From Pseudomonadota bacterium (GTDB taxonomy: Bacteria > Pseudomonadota > Gammaproteobacteria > Burkholderiales > Burkholderiaceae_B): a stretch of 64,000 nucleotides of DNA. Made by a program: the position numbers and the translations under genes. Positions 56,948 through 64,000 of the stretch are shown piece by piece (the first letter of the stretch is position 1; every line of letters begins with the position of its first letter). The stretch lies in the NCBI GenBank assembly GCA_023440825.1, contig JAEXRL010000028.1, positions 131,957-195,956 on the forward strand, written 5' to 3'. The notes beneath the pieces were generated by a model. It was not told where the DNA came from and searched no databases. It worked only from the letters and a program-made list of their open reading frames with translations.

Positions 56948-58231
56948 CTAGTGGGCATGGGCTAGCATGCCCTGTGCTTTTACAAGTACATATCCAGCTC
57001 TTCGATGCAGTTTGTCGAGTTCTTTTTGACTGCCTTCAGTATGCTCTTTCAGTAAGTGTAGTATAGGCAGAAGTCCTCCAAGGGCGGGTACTACACCATC
57101 AGTAGCAAGCCCATACGCCGATATACCTAAGCCGACTGTTGCGTATGCCGTTTTCCAGTATCTTCCCGAGTGGCTCTGAATGTTTTCCAGTTCATTGCGT
57201 GTTTCTATAGCCTGAGCCCGTAGCTCTCCAATTAGCTGGCTAGGCGCTTCATGGGAGATGGAGAGATGATTAGCCAATAGTTCTCTAAAAGCGGGAAGGG
57301 CCTTAGATGCTTCATCTCTCAACTCAACAATTTGCGAGGCATTTAATTGTGTAACCCATGGGATTTGGATGCTACGACGCTCGTCAAAAACTCTTAGAGT
57401 TGAGGATTCTGTTAGGTTTTGCTCTCGTTTTGCTAGAGCGGCTAGAGCAATTGGAGAGTTAGAGAACACTGTACCATTGCCTAGGCTAGCCTCATTGCAT
57501 GTCCACAATGCAGAGCGGATTGCGGTATATATGACATCGAATTTTGACTCTTCTACAGTAGGGGTTCGCTGAGCGCCTAGTCTGTTTTTGTGTGGGTAGA
57601 CACGCATAATAATGGGTGGGGCATACGTCTCACCCGTATGTAAGGCGTAAGCATCATCATTAATTTTCTCAACATTGAATTCTGACGTATGCTCACTCAA
57701 AGCATCATGAACCATTTCTTCTAGTTCTCGCTCAAATACTATGCTGCAAGATTTGCAGAAATTTTGGATAGGAGAGCGGAACTTAATGATACCTGCTCCG
57801 ATTAAAGGAGCTAACTCTGTTAAAACCATAGCGTCATTTAAGACCCTATGTATTTTGGTTTCAGGGATTTTTTTATGATTGTCTAGGAAGATCTCTGTTA
57901 AGAGGTCGGTGAGCCAAATTGTATCCCCTAACAGACCTAGGGTACGAGTAAGATTTTTTGCTGCTTTTAATCGACAGCGAATATCTATGCAGCCCATTCG
58001 AGAATTAAATAGATTGAGCCCTCCGTCTAAGTATATTCCTAACTCGGTTGGTGAGTTGGTATCAGGGGAGGCTAATGAATGATTCTCCCAATAGAAACGG
58101 CTCTGGGCTCGAAGTTCTGGCCATAGTTTTTTTAATCGCTTATAGGCATCTTCGTAGCCTCTTGATTTAGAGATGATCTCATTGAAAATCAGCGGTATCG
58201 CTGGCGGGACATTATTCAGTTCGCTCCACAT
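56948..58231 (-). CDS. Unrecognised 427-residue island protein
   Basis: No family recognised. The protein starts MWSELNNVPPAIPLIFNEII and is rich in helices and charged residues. FCKSCSIVFERELEEMV in the middle gives a CxxC. A hydrophobic stretch near the C-terminus (about residues 363-397, TVGLGISAYGLATDG then PALGGLLPILHLL) could be one or two membrane helices. It is full length with no frameshift although neighbouring genes are broken, and sits next to the right att repeat. It could be a membrane-active effector of a defence or exclusion system, but that is inference. Confidence 0.65.
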   Translation of the reverse strand: MWSELNNVPPAIPLIFNEIISKSRGYEDAYKRLKKLWPELRAQSRFYWENHSLASPDTNSPTELGIYLDGGLNLFNSRMGCIDIRCRLKAAKNLTRTLGLLGDTIWLTDLLTEIFLDNHKKIPETKIHRVLNDAMVLTELAPLIGAGIIKFRSPIQNFCKSCSIVFERELEEMVHDALSEHTSEFNVEKINDDAYALHTGETYAPPIIMRVYPHKNRLGAQRTPTVEESKFDVIYTAIRSALWTCNEASLGNGTVFSNSPIALAALAKREQNLTESSTLRVFDERRSIQIPWVTQLNASQIVELRDEASKALPAFRELLANHLSISHEAPSQLIGELRAQAIETRNELENIQSHSGRYWKTAYATVGLGISAYGLATDGVVPALGGLLPILHLLKEHTEGSQKELDKLHRRAGYVLVKAQGMLAHAH

Positions 58232-58513
58232 ATCTCACCAAATTAAGCTGTTGGCTATTAATTGTATCTCTGTTTTAAGTTAGCAGAGACTGGTTGAGTC
58301 CTGCGTAAGTTAATCCCTAAAGAAACTCATACGAGATATGAATCATCGCTTTTCTGACTTCTGCTAATGTTTAGGTATGTTTGGGGGAAGGAAAGAACTT
58401 TACTCGTGGCCATAATTAAGTTAATAGCGGCAGAAAGCTTGATATAGGAACTTATCCAAGCCATCAGAGTTTTACGGTTTGTGTGTCGATACTTGGTTGA
58501 CGCACAAGTAACG

Positions 58514-58622
58514 GAAAACAAAAAAGCCACCTCAAGGGTGGCTTTAATGTCCTGATTTAACAGGGGAATTCTGGTGGCTCATCCCTGATTCGAACAGGGG
58601 ACCTGCGGATTATGATTCCGTC
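58514..58622. repeat. Right attachment repeat
   Basis: The 109-bp partner of 52289-52397. It covers the tRNA-Met 3' part (58572-58622) and the terminator just beyond it. The repeat ends inside the anticodon stem, marking the likely crossover zone. Confidence 0.9.
58519..58545 (-). terminator. Terminator of tRNA-Met
   Basis: GCCACC and GGTGGC pair around a short loop and, on the minus strand, run into six Ts. The duplicate at 52294-52320 has two loop changes but keeps the stem. Confidence 0.8.
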
Positions 58623-58648
58623 GCTCTAACCTACTGAGCTAATGAGCC
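58572..58648 (-). tRNA. tRNA-Met (anticodon CAT)
   Basis: 77 bases on the minus strand: acceptor GGCTCAT pairs with ATGAGCC, D arm GCTC...GAGC, anticodon loop centred on CAT, T arm CCCTG-TTCGAAT-CAGGG and encoded CCA. The acceptor starts with a normal G-C pair, so it is an elongator Met rather than initiator. An Ile-CAU identity cannot be ruled out by eye. The island inserted here. Confidence 0.92.
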
Positions 58649-58735
58649 GGTGAAGAATAGTATTATAGCAAGGATTTTGGTCTTGGCAAGTGTTTTGTTC
58701 GTTTGTTTATAGAATAAGTAGCAAATAGTTCGAGT

Positions 58736-59740
58736 TTAGGCTTCTTGTAGGTCTTTGGCGGTCTGAATGTTGGCGTTTTGGGGAAGGGTGACGGCGTTTT
58801 TGGTGGCGATGACTTCGGCCATGATGCTGACGGCGATTTCGGCGGGGGTTTTGCTGTCTATATAGATGCCGATGGGGCTTTTTAGGGCAGCTAGGCTTTG
58901 TTCGGTTTGTTCTAGGTACTCGATCATGCGGCGTCGGCGCAGTTCGCTGTTTCTGCGTGAGCCTATTGCGCCTACGTAAAAGGCGCTGGAGCTCAGGGCT
59001 TCCAGCAGGGCCATGTCATCGAGCTTGGGATCGTGGGTAAGGGCGATGATGCACGAGCGAGGGTTGGGTTTAAAGGCGATGACTTCGTCGTCGGGCATGC
59101 CGGAGACCAGTTTGACCTTATCCACCGACCAGGTTTGATTGTATTGCTGGCGTGGGTCGCACACGGTCACTTCAAATCCGTTAAAAATCGCCATGGTAGC
59201 CAGATACTCGCTCAGTTGTCCGGCTCCTATCAGTAGCATGCGGTACTTGGGGCCAAAGCTCATGTGCAGGTACTCGCCATCAAAATACAAAGGCTCGGGA
59301 CTGTGCATTTTCTGTAGCTGCACCGTACCGCTATGTATATGTAGCGTGCGTTGCATGAGTTGCCCTTGGTCTAGCGCCAGTATCAGCTCGGCCAATTGCT
59401 GAGGGTCGGGGTTGTATTCCAGCAGCAATTCGATGGTGCCGCCGCAAGGTAAGCCAAAGCGGTGAGCCTCATCGGCACTGATACCATAGGTGCGTATCTC
59501 TGGTTTGGCGTTTGCTTTGGCCGCCAAGGCACCGGCTTGGCTGTATTGCCGGATGAGCTCATCTTCGATGCAGCCGCCTGATACAGAGCCCGTGACCAAA
59601 CCATCGTCGCGGATAGCCATCATGGCGCCGATAGGTCGGGGGGACGAACCCCATGTTCGTAATACGGTGACTAAGATCGCATTATGGTCTTGACGCCATT
59701 CTCCTAACTGTCTTAGTACGAGCAGATCAATATTTTCCAT
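58736..59740 (-). CDS. XdhC-family molybdenum-enzyme maturation factor
   Basis: 334 residues from the ATG at 59740 (59746 is possible and closer to the AGGT site). The N-terminal XdhC domain has VTVLRTWGSSPRPIGAMMAI and SGGCIEDELI, and a Rossmann-fold domain follows with LLIGAGQLSEYLATMA and VCDPR. These factors insert sulfurated Mo cofactor into xanthine-dehydrogenase family enzymes. It follows the two enzyme subunit genes on the same strand, so it probably matures them. Confidence 0.9.
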   Translation of the reverse strand: MENIDLLVLRQLGEWRQDHNAILVTVLRTWGSSPRPIGAMMAIRDDGLVTGSVSGGCIEDELIRQYSQAGALAAKANAKPEIRTYGISADEAHRFGLPCGGTIELLLEYNPDPQQLAELILALDQGQLMQRTLHIHSGTVQLQKMHSPEPLYFDGEYLHMSFGPKYRMLLIGAGQLSEYLATMAIFNGFEVTVCDPRQQYNQTWSVDKVKLVSGMPDDEVIAFKPNPRSCIIALTHDPKLDDMALLEALSSSAFYVGAIGSRRNSELRRRRMIEYLEQTEQSLAALKSPIGIYIDSKTPAEIAVSIMAEVIATKNAVTLPQNANIQTAKDLQEA

Positions 59741-59851
59741 AATCATAAACCTGTGTGCGGTAATGGTGCTGCGTTCTGCCCATAGCGCTGTGGCGATAGG
59801 CAAGAGTAGGGACAAGCTTGGCGGGCAGCATGGCTGCCCGCGCATGCAGGC

Positions 59852-60394
59852 TTAGCTCACCATGCCAGGTGTATTCAGGATCAGTTCTTTCATGGCTTTG
59901 TGATAGCCCACATAGCCGGTGCAGCGACAAATATGCCGTTGTAGCCCTTCCGAAACCTTGGTCTCGATATCGGCACGTGCCACGGGGTGTTTTTGCAAAG
60001 ACTCGTACAGCACAATGCCGGCATTCACAAAGCCAGGTGTGCAGTAGCCGCACTGGAAGGCAAAGTTATCCAGAAAGGCTTTTTGCACAGGGTGAAGCTC
60101 GGTAACCTGGTCTTGCTCATCGCGCTTGGCATGCGCTTCTATGGTGCGAACCTTTTTCCCTTCAAAGTAGCTGGCGGGCGTGATGCAGGTTTGAATTTCC
60201 TCGCTGGTGCCGTCCGGGTTATCGACGATTACGACACAGGCGTGGCAAATACCCATGCCACAGCCCAGATGCGTCCCCATCAAGCCTGCATACTCATGCA
60301 GAAAGTCGATCATGGGCAGATCCTGACTTACCTCAATGGCTTGCAGGTCTTCATGGTTGATATTCAGGCGTATTTTTTTGCTTGGATTGCTCAT
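59852..60394 (-). CDS. Molybdenum hydroxylase [2Fe-2S] small subunit
   Basis: 180 residues. The plant-type ferredoxin cysteines are in GCGMGICHACVV with the fourth at TCITPA, and the second cluster is formed by CGYCTPGFV and CRCTGY. It passes electrons from the Mo centre. No signal peptide is seen; it may be exported by hitchhiking with the large subunit. It overlaps the large-subunit gene by 4 bases. Gene order is large then small, reversed from many iorAB-type pairs. Confidence 0.93.
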   Translation of the reverse strand: MSNPSKKIRLNINHEDLQAIEVSQDLPMIDFLHEYAGLMGTHLGCGMGICHACVVIVDNPDGTSEEIQTCITPASYFEGKKVRTIEAHAKRDEQDQVTELHPVQKAFLDNFAFQCGYCTPGFVNAGIVLYESLQKHPVARADIETKVSEGLQRHICRCTGYVGYHKAMKELILNTPGMVS

Positions 60395-63204
60395 GCTAAG
60401 CGCTCCTTGATTTTCTCGGCGGTAACAGGCAGCTCTTTAAAGAACTCACCTGTGGCGTGGTTAACGGCACTGACAGCGGCAGGAATAATAGGAATCATGA
60501 CCACTTCGGCAATCCCTTTGGGGGCATCCGTTTCAGACAAAGGATTCAGTAGTTCGAAATGGGTATTCCATACCGCCACGTCCGCTGCGCGTGGCAGGCG
60601 ATAGCGGTGAAAGTTCCAGCTACCATCGCCAGGCCCGCCCTCGTGCAAGGGCAGGTCTTCGTACCATGCCTGACCCAGACCCATGGCAAAGCCCCCTTCG
60701 GCCTGGCTCATTACCAACTGCGGCACAATAGGGCGACCACAGTCAATCCAGGTTTGAGCGGATAGGAGAGTGGGCTCGCCGCTTTTGCGGTCGATCTCTA
60801 TCTCGGTCAGTACGCCAACCGCCGAATAGTACAGATAGCCGCCCCGACGGCGCGACACGGGCGGGTAGCTAATATTGCGGCGTACCAGTCGCTCGTAGCC
60901 ATTGGTATCTTTAGCCTTGCTGTCACCGGCACCGTAGCGTATGGCTAGGCCATCAATGGGCAGACGCACGGTTTGCTTGGACACGTCAAAATCCGCCTCG
61001 GCCCACTGGTAGCGGTTAAACGCATGCAAGACAACACCGGTGACCAAGTTCAGCTCATGGGCTTTTTTGGCGATTTGCTCTAAAGGCAAAGGCTCCAGCC
61101 CCATAGCACTTAAACGACCGTCTTCGGTCCAGCGAGCATCTTCGGGGCGTACGGTAAGTGGTGCAATTTGACCACCTCCGAAGCCTTCACTCCAGATGGA
61201 TACAGCGGCTGGCCACAGCCCGTACAAGAACAGCACCCGTGCTGCTTCAGACGTACCATGTGAACCAAAGTACGAGGAACTGCTGGCATAAGAACCGGAT
61301 GACAGCACAGGAGTCCAGCGCGAGTTTTGTTCGTGCTCGTCTTGATCTGCTTGCTTTAGGGTATACGGGTTGTGCGTGGCAACCATACCAAGCTCAGGCC
61401 AGTCTAGGTGTGAAGCTTGTACCGTATGGGCAGGACGACCTATCCATTTAGCACAAATTACGGCCTGCGACGTGGACGAGCCCGTACCAATCTCCACAAT
61501 TGACGTGCGCAGATGCACCTGACCTTGCTCGTCGATTTCTATACCAGAATGATCCCCTTGGGCTCCGGTGCCGTAGTTTTTCATTACGCAGGCAAAGCCC
61601 ACGCCGTACAGCTTATCGGGGTTAGCGGCTTCAAATTCTTGCTTCTTTTTCTGGCGCTCAGTCCACAGAGGATGCTGGCGGGCTTTTTTCAGAATTTCTT
61701 TGGCGCGCATTGAACCAGCAGGAATGCCGCCTTCCATGTTCTTTTGACCACTGAGCAAGACGTTTTTCAAACGCAAGTCAATCGGGTCCATATCCAGACG
61801 AGCAGCCGCTTCGTCTAGCATCAGCTCCATGGCTGTCATGGTTTGCCCTTTACCAAAGCCGCGCATTGATCCAGCTTCAACCGCACGCGTAGCAAGAGCA
61901 ATGCCCCAGGAGTCGCTTTTGGGCAGGTAGTAAATGCCTTGAGCGCTTTGCGCACCGCCTGTGGTGACTGGCCAGCTACAGGTTGCTCGGCCGCCACCGT
62001 CAGACAGGCTAAAGCTTTGAAATTGTGCAATTTTGCCAGTGTCTTTGTCGATCGCAATACGGTTTTTCATGCGATACGAGTGGCGTTTTTGTCCGGCTTG
62101 GAATTGCTCAAACCGGTTATTGGCCAATCGTACCGGAAGACCATTGCTAAACAGCGAGGCAACCACGCCATAGTGGTTAAATGCACTGTGCTCTTTGACA
62201 CCGTAACCGGTGGATGTGCAAGGGTGAACCACAATGTTCTTCAGTCCAAACGTAGAGTCGGATACGATTTGGGCCGCCTCGGCGCCATCCGCGCCCGGTG
62301 TTTGTGAGCCCAGCACCATTTGCAGCTCTTGCGTGTCTTTGTCGTACCAGCAGTTAATGCATTCAGGCTCTAAGGGTGCACCATCGATGGATTGCGAATA
62401 GTAGTCGCCTTCCAGAACCAGCCAGTTTTCTGGTGCTTGCTCGAAATCGCGCTCCATTTGTTCGCTTAGTCTCATTGCTTTGGCGCTTAAGGTATCGCCT
62501 TGGCTGCTAGGCCAAATGGGGGTGTCATTGTTAATGCTGCTGGGGAACACCGCGCCATCCCGCATAGGGGAGTACACATCGTCGCCACGGCCTTCTGCAT
62601 TTTCTACACGTATATAGCGTGCTCCGCCATAGGCGTCTTGTTCTCGGTAGCCTGTTTGTGCACCGTATTGAACCAGTTCTAAGGTCTGGCTGGCGTTTTT
62701 GGCACGGCGGTAGCGATCAAAATCGGTATAGATCAGAATGGCGACCGGGTGCCCCAGAAAACGAGCTGTTTTGCCTGCGGCTAACAGCATTTCGTCATTG
62801 TAATAGGCGGGCATTTCAATTTTAGCCTGCGCCAAGTCCTCGGCCTGAATCAGTACATCGGGCTGTAAATCTTTATCTAGCTTGCTTAAGTCCAGACCTG
62901 TGTAAAGGTGGTCGGCCTTGATAGAGCGCAGAATAAACGCATGCGCCTGTTGCTGCGGCCAGCCGGGCATGTCTTTAGCGCGAATATCGCGTACAAAGAA
63001 TTTACTACCACTGACTTGCCGTGTGCCGTCTATTTTAAAGGGCACTTGTTGCTTGCCAGCATTCCAAGGCGTGGGGCGGGTGTAATGTTCTTCCAGTAGC
63101 GTGGCCTGAGCCGCCTTATGCAAATAAGGGGCCATATATACGGATACGCCAGCGACAACGCCAAATTTTAAAAATCGACGTCGATCAATAGGGGTTGCGG
63201 TCAT
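60391..63204 (-). CDS. Molybdenum hydroxylase large subunit, Tat-exported
   Basis: 937 residues. A Tat signal is seen at the start (DRRRFLKFGVVAGVSVYMAP). The Mo-pterin region includes SMRGFGKGQTMTAMELMLDEAA, and the catalytic Glu is in KGIAEVVMIPIIPAAVSAVNHAT near the end. It belongs to the aldehyde/isoquinoline oxidoreductase group, longer than most members. The substrate is unknown, probably an aldehyde or N-heterocycle, oxidised in the periplasm. The usual cytochrome c subunit is not in view. Confidence 0.9.
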   Translation of the reverse strand: MTATPIDRRRFLKFGVVAGVSVYMAPYLHKAAQATLLEEHYTRPTPWNAGKQQVPFKIDGTRQVSGSKFFVRDIRAKDMPGWPQQQAHAFILRSIKADHLYTGLDLSKLDKDLQPDVLIQAEDLAQAKIEMPAYYNDEMLLAAGKTARFLGHPVAILIYTDFDRYRRAKNASQTLELVQYGAQTGYREQDAYGGARYIRVENAEGRGDDVYSPMRDGAVFPSSINNDTPIWPSSQGDTLSAKAMRLSEQMERDFEQAPENWLVLEGDYYSQSIDGAPLEPECINCWYDKDTQELQMVLGSQTPGADGAEAAQIVSDSTFGLKNIVVHPCTSTGYGVKEHSAFNHYGVVASLFSNGLPVRLANNRFEQFQAGQKRHSYRMKNRIAIDKDTGKIAQFQSFSLSDGGGRATCSWPVTTGGAQSAQGIYYLPKSDSWGIALATRAVEAGSMRGFGKGQTMTAMELMLDEAAARLDMDPIDLRLKNVLLSGQKNMEGGIPAGSMRAKEILKKARQHPLWTERQKKKQEFEAANPDKLYGVGFACVMKNYGTGAQGDHSGIEIDEQGQVHLRTSIVEIGTGSSTSQAVICAKWIGRPAHTVQASHLDWPELGMVATHNPYTLKQADQDEHEQNSRWTPVLSSGSYASSSSYFGSHGTSEAARVLFLYGLWPAAVSIWSEGFGGGQIAPLTVRPEDARWTEDGRLSAMGLEPLPLEQIAKKAHELNLVTGVVLHAFNRYQWAEADFDVSKQTVRLPIDGLAIRYGAGDSKAKDTNGYERLVRRNISYPPVSRRRGGYLYYSAVGVLTEIEIDRKSGEPTLLSAQTWIDCGRPIVPQLVMSQAEGGFAMGLGQAWYEDLPLHEGGPGDGSWNFHRYRLPRAADVAVWNTHFELLNPLSETDAPKGIAEVVMIPIIPAAVSAVNHATGEFFKELPVTAEKIKERLA

Positions 63205-63558
63205 TCAGGACCTCCGGGTGAGTAAAAGAATACGTCCAGAAAACAAGCACGGCATGCGAACTGGTGCCTTGGTGTTGCACCATGGTTTACGCAAACAAGT
63301 GGACGTATCAGAGCCCGGGGTAGGTGAGCAATGTGAATGTCATGTGTGTCTCCGATCGTTATGTTTATTGGATCTGCTGTTTTTTTCAGTGCCAGCTATG
63401 TTTTTTGATCCGCTTGAGAGTGCTACGTAAGGCAACTCACTTTGTTTTACATCATAACGAATAATATATACATCTTATGTGATAGTGGTTATATGTTTTT
63501 TGTTATGAGTGGGCTTGCCCACCCCGTAAGCAGGGTGGGCGTTTAGTTAGCGTGTGGC
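63205..63558. other. Intergenic region with hairpin, before the FHA-like gene end
   Basis: 354 bases. GCCCACCC (63517-63524) pairs with GGGTGGGC (63533-63540) with perfect 8-bp arms just beyond the FHA-like gene's stop, so it may end that transcript, although no T-run follows. An open frame at 63218-63430 is Cys/Leu-rich and unlike a protein family, and is not counted as a gene. Confidence 0.45.
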
Positions 63559-64000
63559 TTAGGGAAGGGCGTTGATAATAGCCTGGCGTTCGCTGTCACT
63601 GAGCGCGTGGCTGGCGGGGGTAAGTGCTTGACCCAGGCCGACTATCTGTAGGGCTTGTTGGTAGTCATAGTGCGTGGGGGCGAGTGTTGCTGTGTTGGTG
63701 GGCGTGGCAGAAGAGCTGCTGGCTACCCCAAAGCCTAGGATTTGGACTTGGATTTGTGAGGGTTGTGTGCTGCGGGCGGCGTCGCGGGCGCGGGTTAGGG
63801 TTTCTTGGGCGGCGGTGGCGGCGCTGGTGGCGGCACTGCTGGCGCTGGTGAGGGCGCCTACGTTGACGGTGACGGCGATGGGGATGCCTTTGCTTTCGCC
63901 TTGGACTTGGATGTTGTCGGCGTTGACGACGTGTAGGGCGGCTAGGTTGACGTTGCCGGATACGCGTATGCCGGCTTCGCCTGCGTCGATGGTGCCTAGG
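63559..64000 (-). CDS. Filamentous-haemagglutinin family protein, C-terminal end
   Basis: 147 residues at the C-terminus, with the 5' part beyond the window. It starts with LGTIDAGEAGIRVSGNVNLA and then VVNADNIQVQG, the repeat style of the DUF3739 region of two-partner-secreted filamentous haemagglutinins. The next part is an Ala/Ser/Thr-rich linker, then GYQQALQ-like and SERQAIINALP at the end. Codons are markedly GCC/ACC/CTA-biased compared with neighbouring genes, as repeat-rich surface proteins often are. Confidence 0.8.
   Translation of the reverse strand, partial: LGTIDAGEAGIRVSGNVNLAALHVVNADNIQVQGESKGIPIAVTVNVGALTSASSAATSAATAAQETLTRARDAARSTQPSQIQVQILGFGVASSSSATPTNTATLAPTHYDYQQALQIVGLGQALTPASHALSDSERQAIINALP

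Larger units (their letters stand above)
52289..58622. mobile_element. Genomic island integrated at tRNA-Met
   Basis: Direct repeats of 109 bp (52289-52397 and 58514-58622, four differences) bound the block; the right copy contains the 3' part of a tRNA-Met gene plus its terminator, and the left copy has the same tRNA part without the 5' half. Inside is AT-rich DNA with an OLD-family nuclease, VbhA- and EexN-like genes, fragments of a secretin and a tyrosine integrase, and a 427-residue unknown. Integrase remnant and tRNA site together support site-specific insertion. The integrase is dead, so the island cannot now move by itself. Confidence 0.88.

Noticed and set aside
58327..58530. 67-residue minus-strand frame next to the right att repeat
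   Set aside because: It runs into the att repeat, has no ribosome site and no protein-like pattern.
63218..63430. 70-residue plus-strand frame before the FHA-like gene
   Set aside because: Composition looks like translated non-coding DNA, and no ribosome site or family feature was found.
1..64000. CRISPR arrays
   Set aside because: No regularly spaced short repeats were seen.

Overview
The window looks like chromosomal DNA from a betaproteobacterium of the order Burkholderiales, most likely family Alcaligenaceae. The evidence is gene content only: a ZIP transporter strongly resembling the Bordetella type, a Bug-family solute receptor, a filamentous-haemagglutinin family exoprotein, and the hemC-hemD-hemX-hemY order. 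Species cannot be named. Most of the window has balanced base composition with dense, operon-packed genes. One 6 kb block at 52.3-58.6 kb is clearly more AT-rich and is a tRNA-integrated island.

Layout. 1-6 kb: the end of a PLP-dependent sulfur amino acid enzyme, HU (hupB), two identical tRNA-Val genes with matching leader hairpins, a DUF445 membrane protein, nudC, an orphan HpaR-type MarR regulator and rdgC. 6.3-10 kb: recA behind a LexA-overlapped promoter, recX, metR and a DUF2889 gene. 10-14 kb: sucCD and a GntP-family permease. 14-20 kb: a heme operon (a 41-residue membrane peptide, hemC, hemD, hemX, hemY), then ppa and an FAH-family hydrolase. 20-25 kb: AmiS/UreI-type channel, HdeD-like protein, a divergent SDR/LysR pair and a ZIP transporter.

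24.8-35.5 kb is a catabolic region. A six-gene minus-strand operon encodes flavin reductase, GST-like protein, AhpD/CMD-like protein, a PDC-hydrolase-like amidohydrolase, a double-length acyl-CoA dehydrogenase and a CaiB/BaiF CoA-transferase. Its promoter sits inside a perfect 13-bp-arm palindrome. A Bug receptor and a second set (CaiB/BaiF, enoyl-CoA hydratase, GntR regulator) follow. Together they suggest CoA-dependent breakdown of an unidentified acid. 35.5-41 kb: a MocR regulator divergent from a benE transporter, glyA, sufE and a sirtuin.

41-51.6 kb: soxR, overlapped by an uncharacterised exported protein built of tandem beta domains, faces a DoxX gene behind a perfect SoxR box in a 19-bp spacer. 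CsbD and BON stress proteins follow, then a TetR regulator with two operators and an iron-uptake operon (TonB receptor, DUF3649, PepSY membrane protein, DUF3325, YncE-like lipoprotein).

52.3-58.6 kb is an island bounded by 109-bp direct repeats that include the 3' part of a tRNA-Met gene. It carries an OLD-family nuclease, a VbhA-like Fic antitoxin without a toxin, an EexN-like entry-exclusion lipoprotein, a broken secretin, a dead tyrosine integrase, a highly folded 80-nt element and an unrecognised 427-residue protein. It reads as a decayed conjugative or phage-like element that kept a possible defence cargo. 58.7-64 kb: XdhC and a two-subunit exported molybdenum hydroxylase, then the C-terminus of a filamentous-haemagglutinin family protein running off the window.
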